DNA of 64,000 nucleotides from Agromyces cerinus (GTDB taxonomy: Bacteria > Actinomycetota > Actinomycetes > Actinomycetales > Microbacteriaceae). Location: assembly GCF_016907835.1 (NCBI RefSeq), contig NZ_JAFBCT010000001.1, positions 2,914,001 to 2,978,000 on the forward strand. The letters are read 5' to 3'. Made by a program: the position numbers and the translations under genes. Positions within the stretch are counted from its first letter, which is position 1, and every line of letters begins with the position of its first letter. Under the pieces are notes generated by a model. That model worked only from the letters and a program-made list of their open reading frames with translations, made no database searches and was not told the DNA's origin. Of this stretch, positions 31,644 to 40,442 are shown in pieces.

Positions 31644-33410
31644 TTACGTCGAAGATTTCTCGGGAGCATCTGCGGTTTCACCGGATGCCGCAGGGCCGGC
31701 GTGCTTGTCGGCGAACCCGGTCACGGCGTCTTCGAGCCCCGGGTCCTCGCCGCGGGCGAGCGCCGCGTACTCGAGCACGACGCGGCCGTCGGGCTTCGTC
31801 ACAGCCTTCACCCACATGCGCCGGCGCGGCACGAAGAGCGAGACGAGGAGTCCGCCGAGGATGAGCGCCGCGAAGGCGAGCACCCATATCTGCGTCGGGT
31901 CGTGGTGGATGTCGAAGCTCGCGAAGCGCGAGACGCTCTGCGCGTAGTTGCGCTCGTCGGCGGCAGCGGCGTCGGGGTCGGCGTCCACGTCGACCGCGGG
32001 GGCGGCGCCCGGCGTGACGTCTTCGAAGGTCACCGTGCCGAGGCCGTTCGGCAGTTCGGCGGTCTGGCCGGGCTTCAGCTCGATCGAGTCGACGCCGGTC
32101 TTGCCGCCGCTGAGTTGCTCGAGCGTCGAGGTGTCGAGCTCGTATACCGAGGTGGGCGTGCCCTCGTCGATGCCGAGATCGCCCTGGTAGACGTTGAGCG
32201 TCAGCACCGGCAGGATCAGGTCGGGGTAGTTCGACGTGTAGGCGCCCGAGTCGAGCTCGGTCTGCGTCGGGTAGAAGAAGCCGACCATGCCGAGCTGCTC
32301 GGGCATGCCGTCGGGCACCTTGACGACGCCGATCGAGGTGAGGTTCGCATCCTGCGGCAGGAACGGCACGGCGTCGGTGAAGACGACCTCGCCCTCGGCG
32401 TTCTTCACGGTGATGGTCGGCGCGTAGCCGTTGCCGAGCAGGTAGACGTCGGTCCCGTGCGTGTAGAGCGGCTCGTTGACCTTCACCGTGCGGTCTTCGG
32501 GCTCGCCGTCCTGGCCCTGCACGGTGACGTGCGCCGTGAAGTCGATGGGCTGGCCGATCGCGTCCTGGTTCCGCGTCTCGTACACCGCGTCGAGGCTCTC
32601 GAGCGAGAGCTTGTACGGCGTGAGCCGGGTGTCGGCGAAGAAGCGCCCGGGGTTGAACGAGTCGTAGGCCGCGAGCGTGTTGACGAAGGTCTGCCCCTCG
32701 ACGATCACGCGCTGGCCCGAGAAGCCGAAGCCGCCGCCGAAGCCGACCGCCACGAGCACGCCGACGAGCGCGGTGTGGAAGACGAGGTTGCCGGTCTCGC
32801 GCAGGTAGCCGCGTTCGGCGGAGACGGATGGCTCGCCGCGCAGTTCGTACTGCTCGACGCGGTAGCCCGCCTGGCGCAGCTGCTTCGCAGCGGAGTCGAT
32901 CGCGGCAGCCGCAGCTTCGCTGGTTGAGCCTGTCGAAACCGGCAGCGGCCGCTCGGTGTAACCCGCGAGACGCGACAGCCGCACCGGCGTGCGCGGCGGC
33001 CGGGCCCGCAGCGCCTCGAAGTGGTGCTTCGTGCGCGGGATGATGCAGCCGATGAGCGAGACGAAGAGCAGCAGGTAGATCGCCGAGAACCACGCGGAGG
33101 TGTACACGTCGAACATCTGGACGCCGTCGAGGATCGGCGCGAGCCTCGGGTTGTCGTTGAAGTACTGCGTGACGCCGTTGGGGTCGCTCGAGCGCTGCGG
33201 CACGAGCGAGCCGGGCACCGCGGCGATCGCGAGGAGGAGGAGCAGGAGCAGTGCCGTGCGCATGCTCGTGAGCTGCCGCCAGCCGAAGCGCAGCCAGCCG
33301 ACGAAGCCGAGCTTCGGCTGGTTGACGGGCGTCTCGCCGGGGTCTGCCTCGGTCGAGTCGATGTGGTCGGCGGGCCGCGACGGCGCGCCGGGATCAGATT
33401 GCGGGGTCAA
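31644..33410 (-). CDS. resB: Cytochrome c biogenesis protein ResB
   Basis: 588-residue ResB. Three N-terminal transmembrane helices (about 40-60, 105-125, and 215-240), then a large extracytoplasmic domain and a C-terminal helix (about 505-525) as in the family; PGSLVPQR near 65 is typical. With CcsB it holds apocytochrome c and heme for thioether formation. Start at 33410 overlaps ccdA by 17 nt. The dispersed repeat at 32919-32945 is in frame and codes [11 protein letters not shown] in the loop after the second helix, a tolerated insertion. Confidence 0.9.
   Translation of the reverse strand: MTPQSDPGAPSRPADHIDSTEADPGETPVNQPKLGFVGWLRFGWRQLTSMRTALLLLLLLAIAAVPGSLVPQRSSDPNGVTQYFNDNPRLAPILDGVQMFDVYTSAWFSAIYLLLFVSLIGCIIPRTKHHFEALRARPPRTPVRLSRLAGYTERPLPVSTGSTSEAAAAAIDSAAKQLRQAGYRVEQYELRGEPSVSAERGYLRETGNLVFHTALVGVLVAVGFGGGFGFSGQRVIVEGQTFVNTLAAYDSFNPGRFFADTRLTPYKLSLESLDAVYETRNQDAIGQPIDFTAHVTVQGQDGEPEDRTVKVNEPLYTHGTDVYLLGNGYAPTITVKNAEGEVVFTDAVPFLPQDANLTSIGVVKVPDGMPEQLGMVGFFYPTQTELDSGAYTSNYPDLILPVLTLNVYQGDLGIDEGTPTSVYELDTSTLEQLSGGKTGVDSIELKPGQTAELPNGLGTVTFEDVTPGAAPAVDVDADPDAAAADERNYAQSVSRFASFDIHHDPTQIWVLAFAALILGGLLVSLFVPRRRMWVKAVTKPDGRVVLEYAALARGEDPGLEDAVTGFADKHAGPAASGETADAPEKSST
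32919..32945. repeat. Dispersed repeat inside resB
   Basis: GCTGGTTGAGCCTGTCGAAACC, a near-exact family member, lies in frame within resB and encodes [11 protein letters not shown] on the minus strand. It shows that the repeat family inserts into coding sequence without breaking the frame. Confidence 0.75.
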
Positions 33411-34146
33411 AGCCCGTGATCACCGCCTGCAGTTCGTACATCCAGATGGACCAGATGCCCGTCACCATGAGCACGCCGATCACGATGAGCAGCGCACCTC
33501 CCGCGATGTTGATCGCGCGGATGTGACGACGGAGGAAGGCGAGGGAGCCCGTGACCCAGCTGAAGCCGGCCGCCACGAGCAGGAACGGGATGCCGAGGCC
33601 GACGCAGTAGGCGAGGCCGAGCAGCACGCCGCGGCCGGCCGACGCGGAGTCGGCGCTGAGCGCGAGCACGACGGCGAGGGTCGGGCCGATGCACGGCGTC
33701 CAGCCGAGGCCGAACACCATGCCGAGCAGCGGCGCCCCGGCGAGGCCCGTCGCCGGGCGCCACGAGGGCTTGATGGTGCGCTGCATGAACGTGAACTGGC
33801 CGATGAAGACGAGGCCCATGAGGATCAGCAGCACCCCGGCGATGCGCACGATCAGGTCGGCGTACTGCACGAGCCACGACCCGGCGAAGCCCGCGACGAG
33901 GTTGAAGCTCACGAAGACGACCGTGAACCCGGCGATGAACAGCAGCACGCCGAGCAGCAGCCGGCGGCGGTTCTTCCGCTCCGTGGCGGCGTCGGCCGAG
34001 GCATCCGTGAAGCCGCCGAGGTAGCCGAGGTACCCCGGCACGAGGGGCAGCACGCACGGCGAGAGGAACGAGACGAGCCCCGCGGCGATCGCGATCGGCA
34101 TCGCCGCGAGCAGCTGCCCGTTCAGCACGATCTCGCCCGCGCCCAT
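33394..34146 (-). CDS. ccdA: CcdA thiol-disulfide transporter
   Basis: 250-residue, six-helix membrane protein that carries reducing equivalents across the membrane to ResA for cytochrome c maturation. The two redox cysteines are in [20 protein letters not shown] (near residue 30) and [11 protein letters not shown] (near 135). ATG start at 34146, 3 bp downstream of resA; overlaps resB by 17 nt, giving the order resA-ccdA-resB-ccsB. Confidence 0.92.
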   Translation of the reverse strand: MGAGEIVLNGQLLAAMPIAIAAGLVSFLSPCVLPLVPGYLGYLGGFTDASADAATERKNRRRLLLGVLLFIAGFTVVFVSFNLVAGFAGSWLVQYADLIVRIAGVLLILMGLVFIGQFTFMQRTIKPSWRPATGLAGAPLLGMVFGLGWTPCIGPTLAVVLALSADSASAGRGVLLGLAYCVGLGIPFLLVAAGFSWVTGSLAFLRRHIRAINIAGGALLIVIGVLMVTGIWSIWMYELQAVITGFDPAI

Positions 34147-34149
34147 GCG

Positions 34150-34743
34150 CTAGGCCTGCTCGGCGAGGAGGTCGTCGACGATCGTCTGCAGGATCGAGGC
34201 GTCCTCGAGCTGGCCGAGCACGCGGGCGGCGACCCTGCCGCTCCGGTCGAGCACGATCGTCGTCGGCACGGCGGCGGGCGGCACCCTGCCCGCGAAGGCG
34301 AGCTGCGCCACGCCGGTCTCGACGTCGAGCACCGAGGGGTAGGTGATGCCGTAGTCCTTCTCGAACGGCGCGGCGGTGCCCGCCTGGTCGCGCACGTTCA
34401 CGCCGACGAAGCTCACCTCGTCGGCGTCGACCGATTCGTGCACCTCCTGCAGGATGGGCGCCTCGGCACGGCATGGCGCACAGCCCGCGTACCAGAAGTT
34501 GACGACCTGCACCTTGCCCGCGTCATCCGCGGAGTCGTACTGCCCGCCCTCGACGGTCTCGCCGTCGAACTCGATGGGATCGCCGCGATCGGCGGCGTCG
34601 TAGACCGTGATCGTGCCGTCACCGGCGATGTAGTTCTTGCCGCTGCCCTCGCGGAACTGGTCGGCGAGCGGATCGCTCGTGCACCCGGTCAGCAGCAGGG
34701 CGGATGCCACGACGACCGCCGTCAACGACCAACGACTGCGCAT
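34150..34743 (-). CDS. resA: TlpA/ResA-type thioredoxin lipoprotein
   Basis: 197-residue lipoprotein with lipobox LLLTGC (Cys21) and a thioredoxin fold bearing the active site CAPC at residues 88-91 (WYAGCAPC). It reduces the heme-binding cysteines of apocytochrome c. The ATG at 34743 shares one base with the stop of the upstream histidine phosphatase gene (TGATG), so translation is coupled. Residue 146-150 region RVPPAAVPTTIVLD holds the cis-proline of the fold. Confidence 0.9.
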   Translation of the reverse strand: MRSRWSLTAVVVASALLLTGCTSDPLADQFREGSGKNYIAGDGTITVYDAADRGDPIEFDGETVEGGQYDSADDAGKVQVVNFWYAGCAPCRAEAPILQEVHESVDADEVSFVGVNVRDQAGTAAPFEKDYGITYPSVLDVETGVAQLAFAGRVPPAAVPTTIVLDRSGRVAARVLGQLEDASILQTIVDDLLAEQA

Positions 34744-35387
34744 CACACTGCTCCGACATCTGTGGCTTGGGCGGCGAGGCCCGCCGCGGGATCGGTGTAG
34801 CCGACCTCGACGAATCGGTCGCCGCGTCGCTCGAGCGTCGTGATGCTCGAGAGGGCGCAGCGACGGCGCCGGGGATCGTGCGCGAGGGAGACGCCGGCGA
34901 GACGCCGGTGCACCATCCAGATCGGCAGCTGGTGGCTGACGATCACGACGTCGCCGCCGTCGACCGACTGCCAGGCGTCGCCGATGGCGGCGAGCATGCG
35001 GTCGGCGATCGAGCGGAACGGCTCGCCCCAGCTCGGTTCCCACGGGTTCACGAGCAACGGCCAGTTGCGGACGTCGCGGAGCGCGCCGTCGGGGCCGCGC
35101 ATGCGCTTGCCCTCGAAGCGGTTCTCTGGCTCGATCACGCGATCGTCGAGCGTCGGCTCGAGGCCGAATGCCGCGGCGATCGGCTCGGCCGACTGCTGCG
35201 TGCGCTGCAGCGGCGAGGAGACGAGTGCGCCGACCGCGCGGTCACGGGCGACGAGGTCGTCGGCGGCGGCCTGCGCCATCGCGCGACCGAGGTCGGAGAG
35301 GCCGAATCCCGAGAGTCGTCCGTAGAGCACACCCTGGGGGTTGAACACCTCGCCATGGCGCACGAGATGGATCTGTTCGGCCGGCAC
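34743..35387 (-). CDS. Histidine phosphatase (phosphoglycerate mutase-like)
   Basis: 214-residue histidine phosphatase. The catalytic LVRHGE is near residues 9-14, the second half of the site is VSHQLPIW near 155, and the acidic residue in VIEPENRFEG lies near 90. I chose GTG at 35387 because GGAAG is six bases upstream and the protein then begins just before the RHG motif; an open frame extends further but overlaps the aspS promoter. Substrate cannot be read from sequence. In many actinobacteria a similar gene precedes resA, and the one-base overlap with resA shows it is part of that operon. Confidence 0.85.
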   Translation of the reverse strand: MPAEQIHLVRHGEVFNPQGVLYGRLSGFGLSDLGRAMAQAAADDLVARDRAVGALVSSPLQRTQQSAEPIAAAFGLEPTLDDRVIEPENRFEGKRMRGPDGALRDVRNWPLLVNPWEPSWGEPFRSIADRMLAAIGDAWQSVDGGDVVIVSHQLPIWMVHRRLAGVSLAHDPRRRRCALSSITTLERRGDRFVEVGYTDPAAGLAAQATDVGAV

Positions 35388-35460
35388 GGCTTCCAGTCTA
35401 GAGAGCGCGTTCCTTTGAATCCGCCGTGCGTCCAAAGCCCCACGGGTAGGATGGTCGATC

Positions 35461-36804
35461 GTGAGTACCCGCACCCTCGTCAAGAACCTCGCCGCCCTCC
35501 CCGACGGCCCCGTCACCGTGTCCGGATGGGTCGAGACCGTGCGCGATCAGAAGAAGGTGCAGTTCGTCATCCTTCGCGACGAGTCGGGTGCCGTGCAGCT
35601 CGTGAACCCCGCGACCCGCGAGATCGAAGAGGGGGCCGACGCCGAGGCATCCGCTCGCCTGGCGACGACCGAGGCCATCTCGGCGCTCGCGCACGGCTCC
35701 TTCATCACCGTGACCGGTGAGCTGAAGCACGACGAGCGCGTCAAGCTCGGCGGCCTCGAGGTGAAGATCGCCTCGCTCGAGGTCGTCACCGCCGCCAACC
35801 CCGAGACGCCGATCGCGGCCGACTCGAGCCTCGACAAGCGCATGGACTGGCGCTTCCTCGACCTGCGACACCCCAAGCAGGCCCTCATCTTCCGCATCCA
35901 GACGACCTTCCTCCACGCGCTCCGCGGCGTGTGGGTCGAGAAGGGCCTCATCGAGATCCAGACCCCGAAGCTCATGGCCTCGGCGTCGGAGTCGCGCGCC
36001 GAGCTCTTCGAGGTCGAGTACTTCGAGGGCAAGGCGTACCTCGCGCAGAGCCCCCAGTTCTTCAAGCAGATGGCGCAGGCAGCCGGCTTCGGCGGTGTCT
36101 TCGAGGTCGGGCCCGCGTTCCGCGCCGACCCCTCGTTCACGTCGCGCCATGCGACCGAGTTCACCTCGGTCGACACCGAGATCAGCTGGATCGACTCGCA
36201 CGAAGACGTCATGGCCCTGCACGAGGAGCTCATCGTCGCGGGCTTCCAGGCCGTCGTCGACAAGCACGGCGCCGAGATCGCCGAGCTCTTCGGCATCGAG
36301 CTCACGGTGCCGTCGCGTCCGTTCCCGCGCATCCCGCTCGCCGAGGCGAAGCAGATCGTCGCCGACCGCGGCTACGTCATCCCCCGCACCGACGACGACA
36401 TGGACCCCGAGGGCGAGCGCCAGATCTCGGCGTACGTCAAGGAGGCGTTCGGTCACGACTTCGTCTTCCTCACCGACTACGCGGCGAGCATCCGGCCGTT
36501 CTACCACATGCGGCACGAGGGCGACCCGAGCCTCACGAACTCCTACGACCTCATCTACAACGGCGTCGAGATCTCGACGGGCGCGCAGCGCGAGCACCGC
36601 ATCGACGTGCTCGTCGAGCAGGCTCGCGACAAGGGCATGGACCCGGAGGAGCTCGAGTTCTACCTCGACTTCTTCCGCTACGGCGTGCCGCCGCACGGCG
36701 GATTCGGCATGGGCCTCGCGCGCGTGCTGATGCTCATGCTCGAGGAGCACTCGATCCGCGAGACGACGTACCTCTTCCGCGGCCCGACGCGCCTGCAGCC
36801 GTAG
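35461..36804 (+). CDS. aspS: Aspartyl-tRNA synthetase, short archaeal/eukaryal-type
   Basis: 447-residue class II synthetase charging tRNA-Asp. An OB-fold anticodon domain (VSGWVETVRDQKK near 20) is followed by the catalytic core with motif 2 FRADPSFTSRHATEFTSVD (near 220) and motif 3 GGFGMGLARVLMLML (near 410). It lacks the large GAD insertion of bacterial AspRS (usually about 590 residues), so it is the archaeal-like form; such enzymes can be non-discriminating and also make Asp-tRNA-Asn for GatCAB. Start GTG at 35461, divergent from the phosphatase by 73 bp. Confidence 0.92.
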   Translation: MSTRTLVKNLAALPDGPVTVSGWVETVRDQKKVQFVILRDESGAVQLVNPATREIEEGADAEASARLATTEAISALAHGSFITVTGELKHDERVKLGGLEVKIASLEVVTAANPETPIAADSSLDKRMDWRFLDLRHPKQALIFRIQTTFLHALRGVWVEKGLIEIQTPKLMASASESRAELFEVEYFEGKAYLAQSPQFFKQMAQAAGFGGVFEVGPAFRADPSFTSRHATEFTSVDTEISWIDSHEDVMALHEELIVAGFQAVVDKHGAEIAELFGIELTVPSRPFPRIPLAEAKQIVADRGYVIPRTDDDMDPEGERQISAYVKEAFGHDFVFLTDYAASIRPFYHMRHEGDPSLTNSYDLIYNGVEISTGAQREHRIDVLVEQARDKGMDPEELEFYLDFFRYGVPPHGGFGMGLARVLMLMLEEHSIRETTYLFRGPTRLQP

Positions 36805-36868
36805 TCGCCCGCCGCCGCTCGCGCCCGGCGCGAGGCTGGCTGGCACGAACGCGTCGTAGGCTCGGAGC

Positions 36869-37819
36869 ATGACCGAGCCCACGCCCATGACGCGCATCGA
36901 GGGCGGCACCTTCCGCATGGGCTCCGAGGAGTTCTACGCCGACGAGACGCCCGTGCACGAGCGCGCGGTGGGCTCGTTCGAGCTCGACGTGCACCCCGTC
37001 ACGAACGAGCAGTTCGCCGCGTTCGTCGAGGCGACCGGCTACGTCACCGTGGCCGAACGCCCGCTCGACCCGGCTGACTTCCCCGGCGTCGACCCCGCCG
37101 ACCTCGTGCCCGGCGGGCTCGTGTTCACGCCCACCTCGGGCCCCGTCGACCTGCGCGAGTGGCGGCAGTGGTGGCGCTGGGGTGCCGGCGCGAGCTGGCG
37201 GCATCCGTTCGGCCCCGAGGCATCCCTTCGGCAGGCTCAGTTCGGTGCGGTCGACGCGCTCATCGACCGCCCGACCCACCCGGTCGTGCAGGTGAGCTTC
37301 GAGGATGCCTCGGCCTACGCCGCCTGGGCAGGCAAGCGCCTACCGACCGAGGCCGAGTTCGAGTTCGCCGCACGCGGCGGGCTCGACGGCGCGCGCTTCG
37401 CATGGGGCGACGAGGAGTTCCCCGACGGCCGGCTGATGGTCAACCGCTGGCAGGGTTCGTTCCCCTACCGCAACACCGGCGCCGAGGGCTGGGCGGGCAC
37501 CTCGCCCGTGATGGCGTTCCCGGCGAACGGCTACGGGCTCTACGACGTGACCGGCAACATCTGGGAGTGGACGACCGACTTCTACACCGCCCGCCACAAC
37601 CCGCCTGGCCTCGAGGCGGTCGACGCCGAACGGCGCCCGAATCTGCTCGCCGCGGCCTCCGCCGAGCCCGGCTCGCGCATCCCGCGCCGAGTGCTGAAGG
37701 GCGGCTCGCACCTGTGCTCCCCCGACTACTGCCTGCGCTACCGGCCGGCGGCCCGCTCGCCCCAGGCCGACGACTCGGCGACGACGCACATCGGGTTCCG
37801 CTGCGCGCAGGACGCCTGA
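36869..37819 (+). CDS. Formylglycine-generating enzyme (sulfatase activator)
   Basis: 316-residue FGE/SUMF1-family protein that oxidises the cysteine of sulfatase CxPxR sites to formylglycine. The family core starts at RIEGGTFRMGSEEFYADE; the catalytic copper-binding cysteine pair is Cys283 and Cys288 in GGSHLCSPDYCLRYRPAARS, as in bacterial FGEs, and GNIWEWTTDFY lies near 230. It faces the SulP-HAD-sulfatase operon across a 9-bp gap, and the sulfatase carries CSPTR, its expected substrate. ATG start at 36869; a second ATG lies 18 nt on. A dispersed-repeat fragment codes ASLRQAQ near residue 120. Confidence 0.92.
   Translation: MTEPTPMTRIEGGTFRMGSEEFYADETPVHERAVGSFELDVHPVTNEQFAAFVEATGYVTVAERPLDPADFPGVDPADLVPGGLVFTPTSGPVDLREWRQWWRWGAGASWRHPFGPEASLRQAQFGAVDALIDRPTHPVVQVSFEDASAYAAWAGKRLPTEAEFEFAARGGLDGARFAWGDEEFPDGRLMVNRWQGSFPYRNTGAEGWAGTSPVMAFPANGYGLYDVTGNIWEWTTDFYTARHNPPGLEAVDAERRPNLLAAASAEPGSRIPRRVLKGGSHLCSPDYCLRYRPAARSPQADDSATTHIGFRCAQDA
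37224..37246. repeat. Dispersed-repeat fragment within the FGE gene
   Basis: CCCTTCGGCAGGCTCAG, one base off the CCCTTCGACAGGCTCAG form of the family. It encodes SLRQAQ in a loop of the FGE. Confidence 0.5.
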
Positions 37820-37827
37820 GCCGGCTG

Positions 37828-39486
37828 CTACCCGACCGGCGCGTTCCCGGCGATCGCGGCCTCGAGGGTCGGGTAGACCCGCCCGGCTGCCTCGAGCCCG
37901 GCGAACCAGCTGGTGCGACGTGCGATCACCGCCCCCGGCTCGGGCACCGCGGCCAGTCGCAGCTCGACGCCGGTCGCAGCGAGCTCGCGATCGAGGTCGG
38001 CGAGCGTGTCGAGCACCGTGATGGAGGTCGCCGAGAGCCGGGTGAGCTCGAGGGCGACCGCCCGGATGCCCGCGCCATCGGCAGGGGCATCATCGGCGGC
38101 GGCCGCGGCGGCGAGCACCGCGTTCTCGTTGGCGACCACGTTCGCCGTATAGAGCGGCCCCATGAGCCGCACCGGCAGCACGCCGTCGACCGGTTCGGCC
38201 ACGTCGATGCGCAGTCGGTTGAGCTCGCGCAGCACGACGACGAACGTGGCGAGGATGCCGACGACGACCGCGAGCAGCAGGCCCGCGGTGAGCCCCACGA
38301 ACGCGGTGGCGGCGGCGATCCAGAAGTCGTTCCGGCTGATGCGCCAGAACCGCACGAGCGAGCCGACGTCGATGAGGCTGATCACCGCGACGAAGACGAG
38401 CGCGGCGAGCGTCGCCTGCGGCAGCAGGCTCAGCACCGGCCCGAGGAACAGCGCCACGAGCACCGCGAGCACGACCGTCACGATCGTCGCGAGCTGCGTG
38501 CGCGCACCCGCACCCTGGTTCACCGCGCTCTGCGAGAAGCCGCCGGCGGCGGGCAGCACCTGGAAGAACGAGCCGACGGTGTTCGCGGCACCGGTCGCGA
38601 AGAGCTCCTGGTCGCTGTCGATCTGCGGTTCGCCCGGCTTGCGGATGCCCCGCGCCACCGCAGCGGACTCGAGGAACGCCATCACGGCGATCGCGAGCGC
38701 ACCCGGGATGAGCTCGGGCACGTGCGCGAACGAGGGCAGCGACGGCGGCGGGAAGCCCTGCGGCACCGGCGGGATGAGCTCGACGCCCGCCCCCTCGAGG
38801 CCGGCGAACGCCACGAGCAGGATGCCCGCAGCGACCACGAGCAGCGGCCCGGGCACCCGCGGGGCGAAGCGCTTCAGCAGGAAGAGCACGACGATCGACC
38901 CGGCCGACAGGGCGATCGTCACGGGATTCGCGCCGGGCACGGCCTCGACGACGGCCACGAGCGAGCGGATGAATCCATGGCCCGAGAAGTTCGACGTCTC
39001 GCCGAGCAGCTTCGGCAACTGGCCGACCGCGACGGTCGCGCCGACGCCGACCTGGATGCCGACGATCGTCGCCTTCGAGATGTTCTCGACGAGGGAGCCG
39101 AGCCGCAGCAGCCGGCAGACGAGCAGGAGCACCCCGACCATGAGCGTGAGCGCCATGAGGTCGGGCACGGGGTCGTCGGAACCCGCGGCGACGCCCGCCG
39201 AGACGAGCGTCGTCGCGGTCAGCGTCGCGATCGTCGACGTCGTCGACACGCTCATCGCCCGCGAGCCGCCGAGCATGGCGTAGACGAGCATCGGCACCAT
39301 GCACGTGTAGAGGCCGACCTGCACCGGCAGGTTCGCGATCGTCGCGTACGCCATCGCCTGCGGGATGACGACCGCCCCGGCCGACAACCCCGCGAGCAGG
39401 TCGGCCCCGAGCCATCCGCGCTGGTAGCCGCGAAGGGTCGGTAACAGCAGCGGTCGCCGCCGCGCTGCAACGGGGGTCTGCGACAT
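37828..39486 (-). CDS. SulP-family sulfate/anion permease with STAS domain
   Basis: 552-residue SulP transporter: about 11-12 transmembrane segments (residues about 25-415), with the family signature GAVVIPQAMAYATIANLP near 38 and FSQSAVNQGAGARTQLA near 325, followed by a C-terminal STAS domain (about 440-550) with an LTRLSATSITVLDTL segment. Likely imports sulfate or a related anion. It is the last gene of a three-gene operon after the sulfatase and HAD genes, a natural place for a carrier of the sulfate released. Confidence 0.88.
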   Translation of the reverse strand: MSQTPVAARRRPLLLPTLRGYQRGWLGADLLAGLSAGAVVIPQAMAYATIANLPVQVGLYTCMVPMLVYAMLGGSRAMSVSTTSTIATLTATTLVSAGVAAGSDDPVPDLMALTLMVGVLLLVCRLLRLGSLVENISKATIVGIQVGVGATVAVGQLPKLLGETSNFSGHGFIRSLVAVVEAVPGANPVTIALSAGSIVVLFLLKRFAPRVPGPLLVVAAGILLVAFAGLEGAGVELIPPVPQGFPPPSLPSFAHVPELIPGALAIAVMAFLESAAVARGIRKPGEPQIDSDQELFATGAANTVGSFFQVLPAAGGFSQSAVNQGAGARTQLATIVTVVLAVLVALFLGPVLSLLPQATLAALVFVAVISLIDVGSLVRFWRISRNDFWIAAATAFVGLTAGLLLAVVVGILATFVVVLRELNRLRIDVAEPVDGVLPVRLMGPLYTANVVANENAVLAAAAAADDAPADGAGIRAVALELTRLSATSITVLDTLADLDRELAATGVELRLAAVPEPGAVIARRTSWFAGLEAAGRVYPTLEAAIAGNAPVG

Positions 39487-39494
39487 CCGCTCGC

Positions 39495-40442
39495 CTACGC
39501 TGCCGGGTCGGGGAAGACGCTCGCCCAGTCGCGCGCGACGCTCACGACCGTGAAGTCGTGCTCGGATGCCGCGGCGAGCGCCTGCTCCGCCCCCTTGTCG
39601 TAGGGGGTGTCGCCGCGACCGGTGTCGTCGTCGTGGTGCACGAGCAGAGTGAGGTGCTGCGCACTGCCCTGCGTGTACCGGAGCATCTGGATGTCGCCGT
39701 TGGAGTTGCCGGCGGCGAAGATCGGGCGGCGCCCGATGCGCGTCCAGATGCGCACCGGCTTCACCGGACCGTCATCCATGAAGTCGAATGTCGCGTGGTA
39801 GTGCACCTGGTTCGACGTCTCGTCGTACCCGAGCCCGAGCGCCGACCCGATGACCCGCTCCGGCGGGATGCCGTAGTAGTCCGCCGTCATCGGCCGCATG
39901 AAGTCGCGGTCGCCGCCCGACACGATGTAGTTCGTGAAGCCGTTGGCCTCGAGGTACCGCAGCAGCTCCACCATCGGCTGGTAGACCACCTCGGCGTACG
40001 GCCGGTGCAGGGTCAGGTGCCGGGCGTCACGGTAGAAGTCGGCGACCATCGCGGCGTACTGTTCGACGCCCAGATCGGCGGTCGACCCGAGGATCGCGCC
40101 GATCATGACCTTCACATCGGAGTCGTCGCCCGCGTAGTGCTTGTCGACCGCTCCCCCGAGCCACGCGAGGTCGCCGGTGACGGCCGCCTTGTAGGGCTGC
40201 TGCTCGGCGAGCGACGGGTCGGCCGCGGCTGCCGCGGCCCACTGCTGCACGATGAAGTGCAGCTGCGTGGGCATGGGCTTCTCGGTCCAGAGCGTGCCGT
40301 CGTTGTCGAAGACCGCGACGCGTTCCTCGACCGGCACAGCGCCGGGGCCGTCGGTGACCGATGCCACGAAGTCGATGATCGCGTCACGGGTCGCACCGTC
40401 CGTCCACGACGGCAGCGCCCGCACGGTGTCGTTCGCGCTCAT
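39495..40442 (-). CDS. HAD-superfamily phosphatase
   Basis: 315-residue haloacid-dehalogenase-type hydrolase. The nucleophile motif VFDNDGTLW gives Asp46 and Asp48, the TVSGGD-like motif appears as IVSGGDRDFM near 185, and the acidic motif IFAAGNSNGD near 250. The cap lies between. Substrate unknown. The ATG at 40442 overlaps the sulfatase stop (ATGA), so the two are translationally coupled, and a role on the organic product freed by the sulfatase is possible. The longer open frame reaching to 41501 runs through the sulfatase gene and is not coding. Confidence 0.85.
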   Translation of the reverse strand: MSANDTVRALPSWTDGATRDAIIDFVASVTDGPGAVPVEERVAVFDNDGTLWTEKPMPTQLHFIVQQWAAAAAADPSLAEQQPYKAAVTGDLAWLGGAVDKHYAGDDSDVKVMIGAILGSTADLGVEQYAAMVADFYRDARHLTLHRPYAEVVYQPMVELLRYLEANGFTNYIVSGGDRDFMRPMTADYYGIPPERVIGSALGLGYDETSNQVHYHATFDFMDDGPVKPVRIWTRIGRRPIFAAGNSNGDIQMLRYTQGSAQHLTLLVHHDDDTGRGDTPYDKGAEQALAAASEHDFTVVSVARDWASVFPDPAA

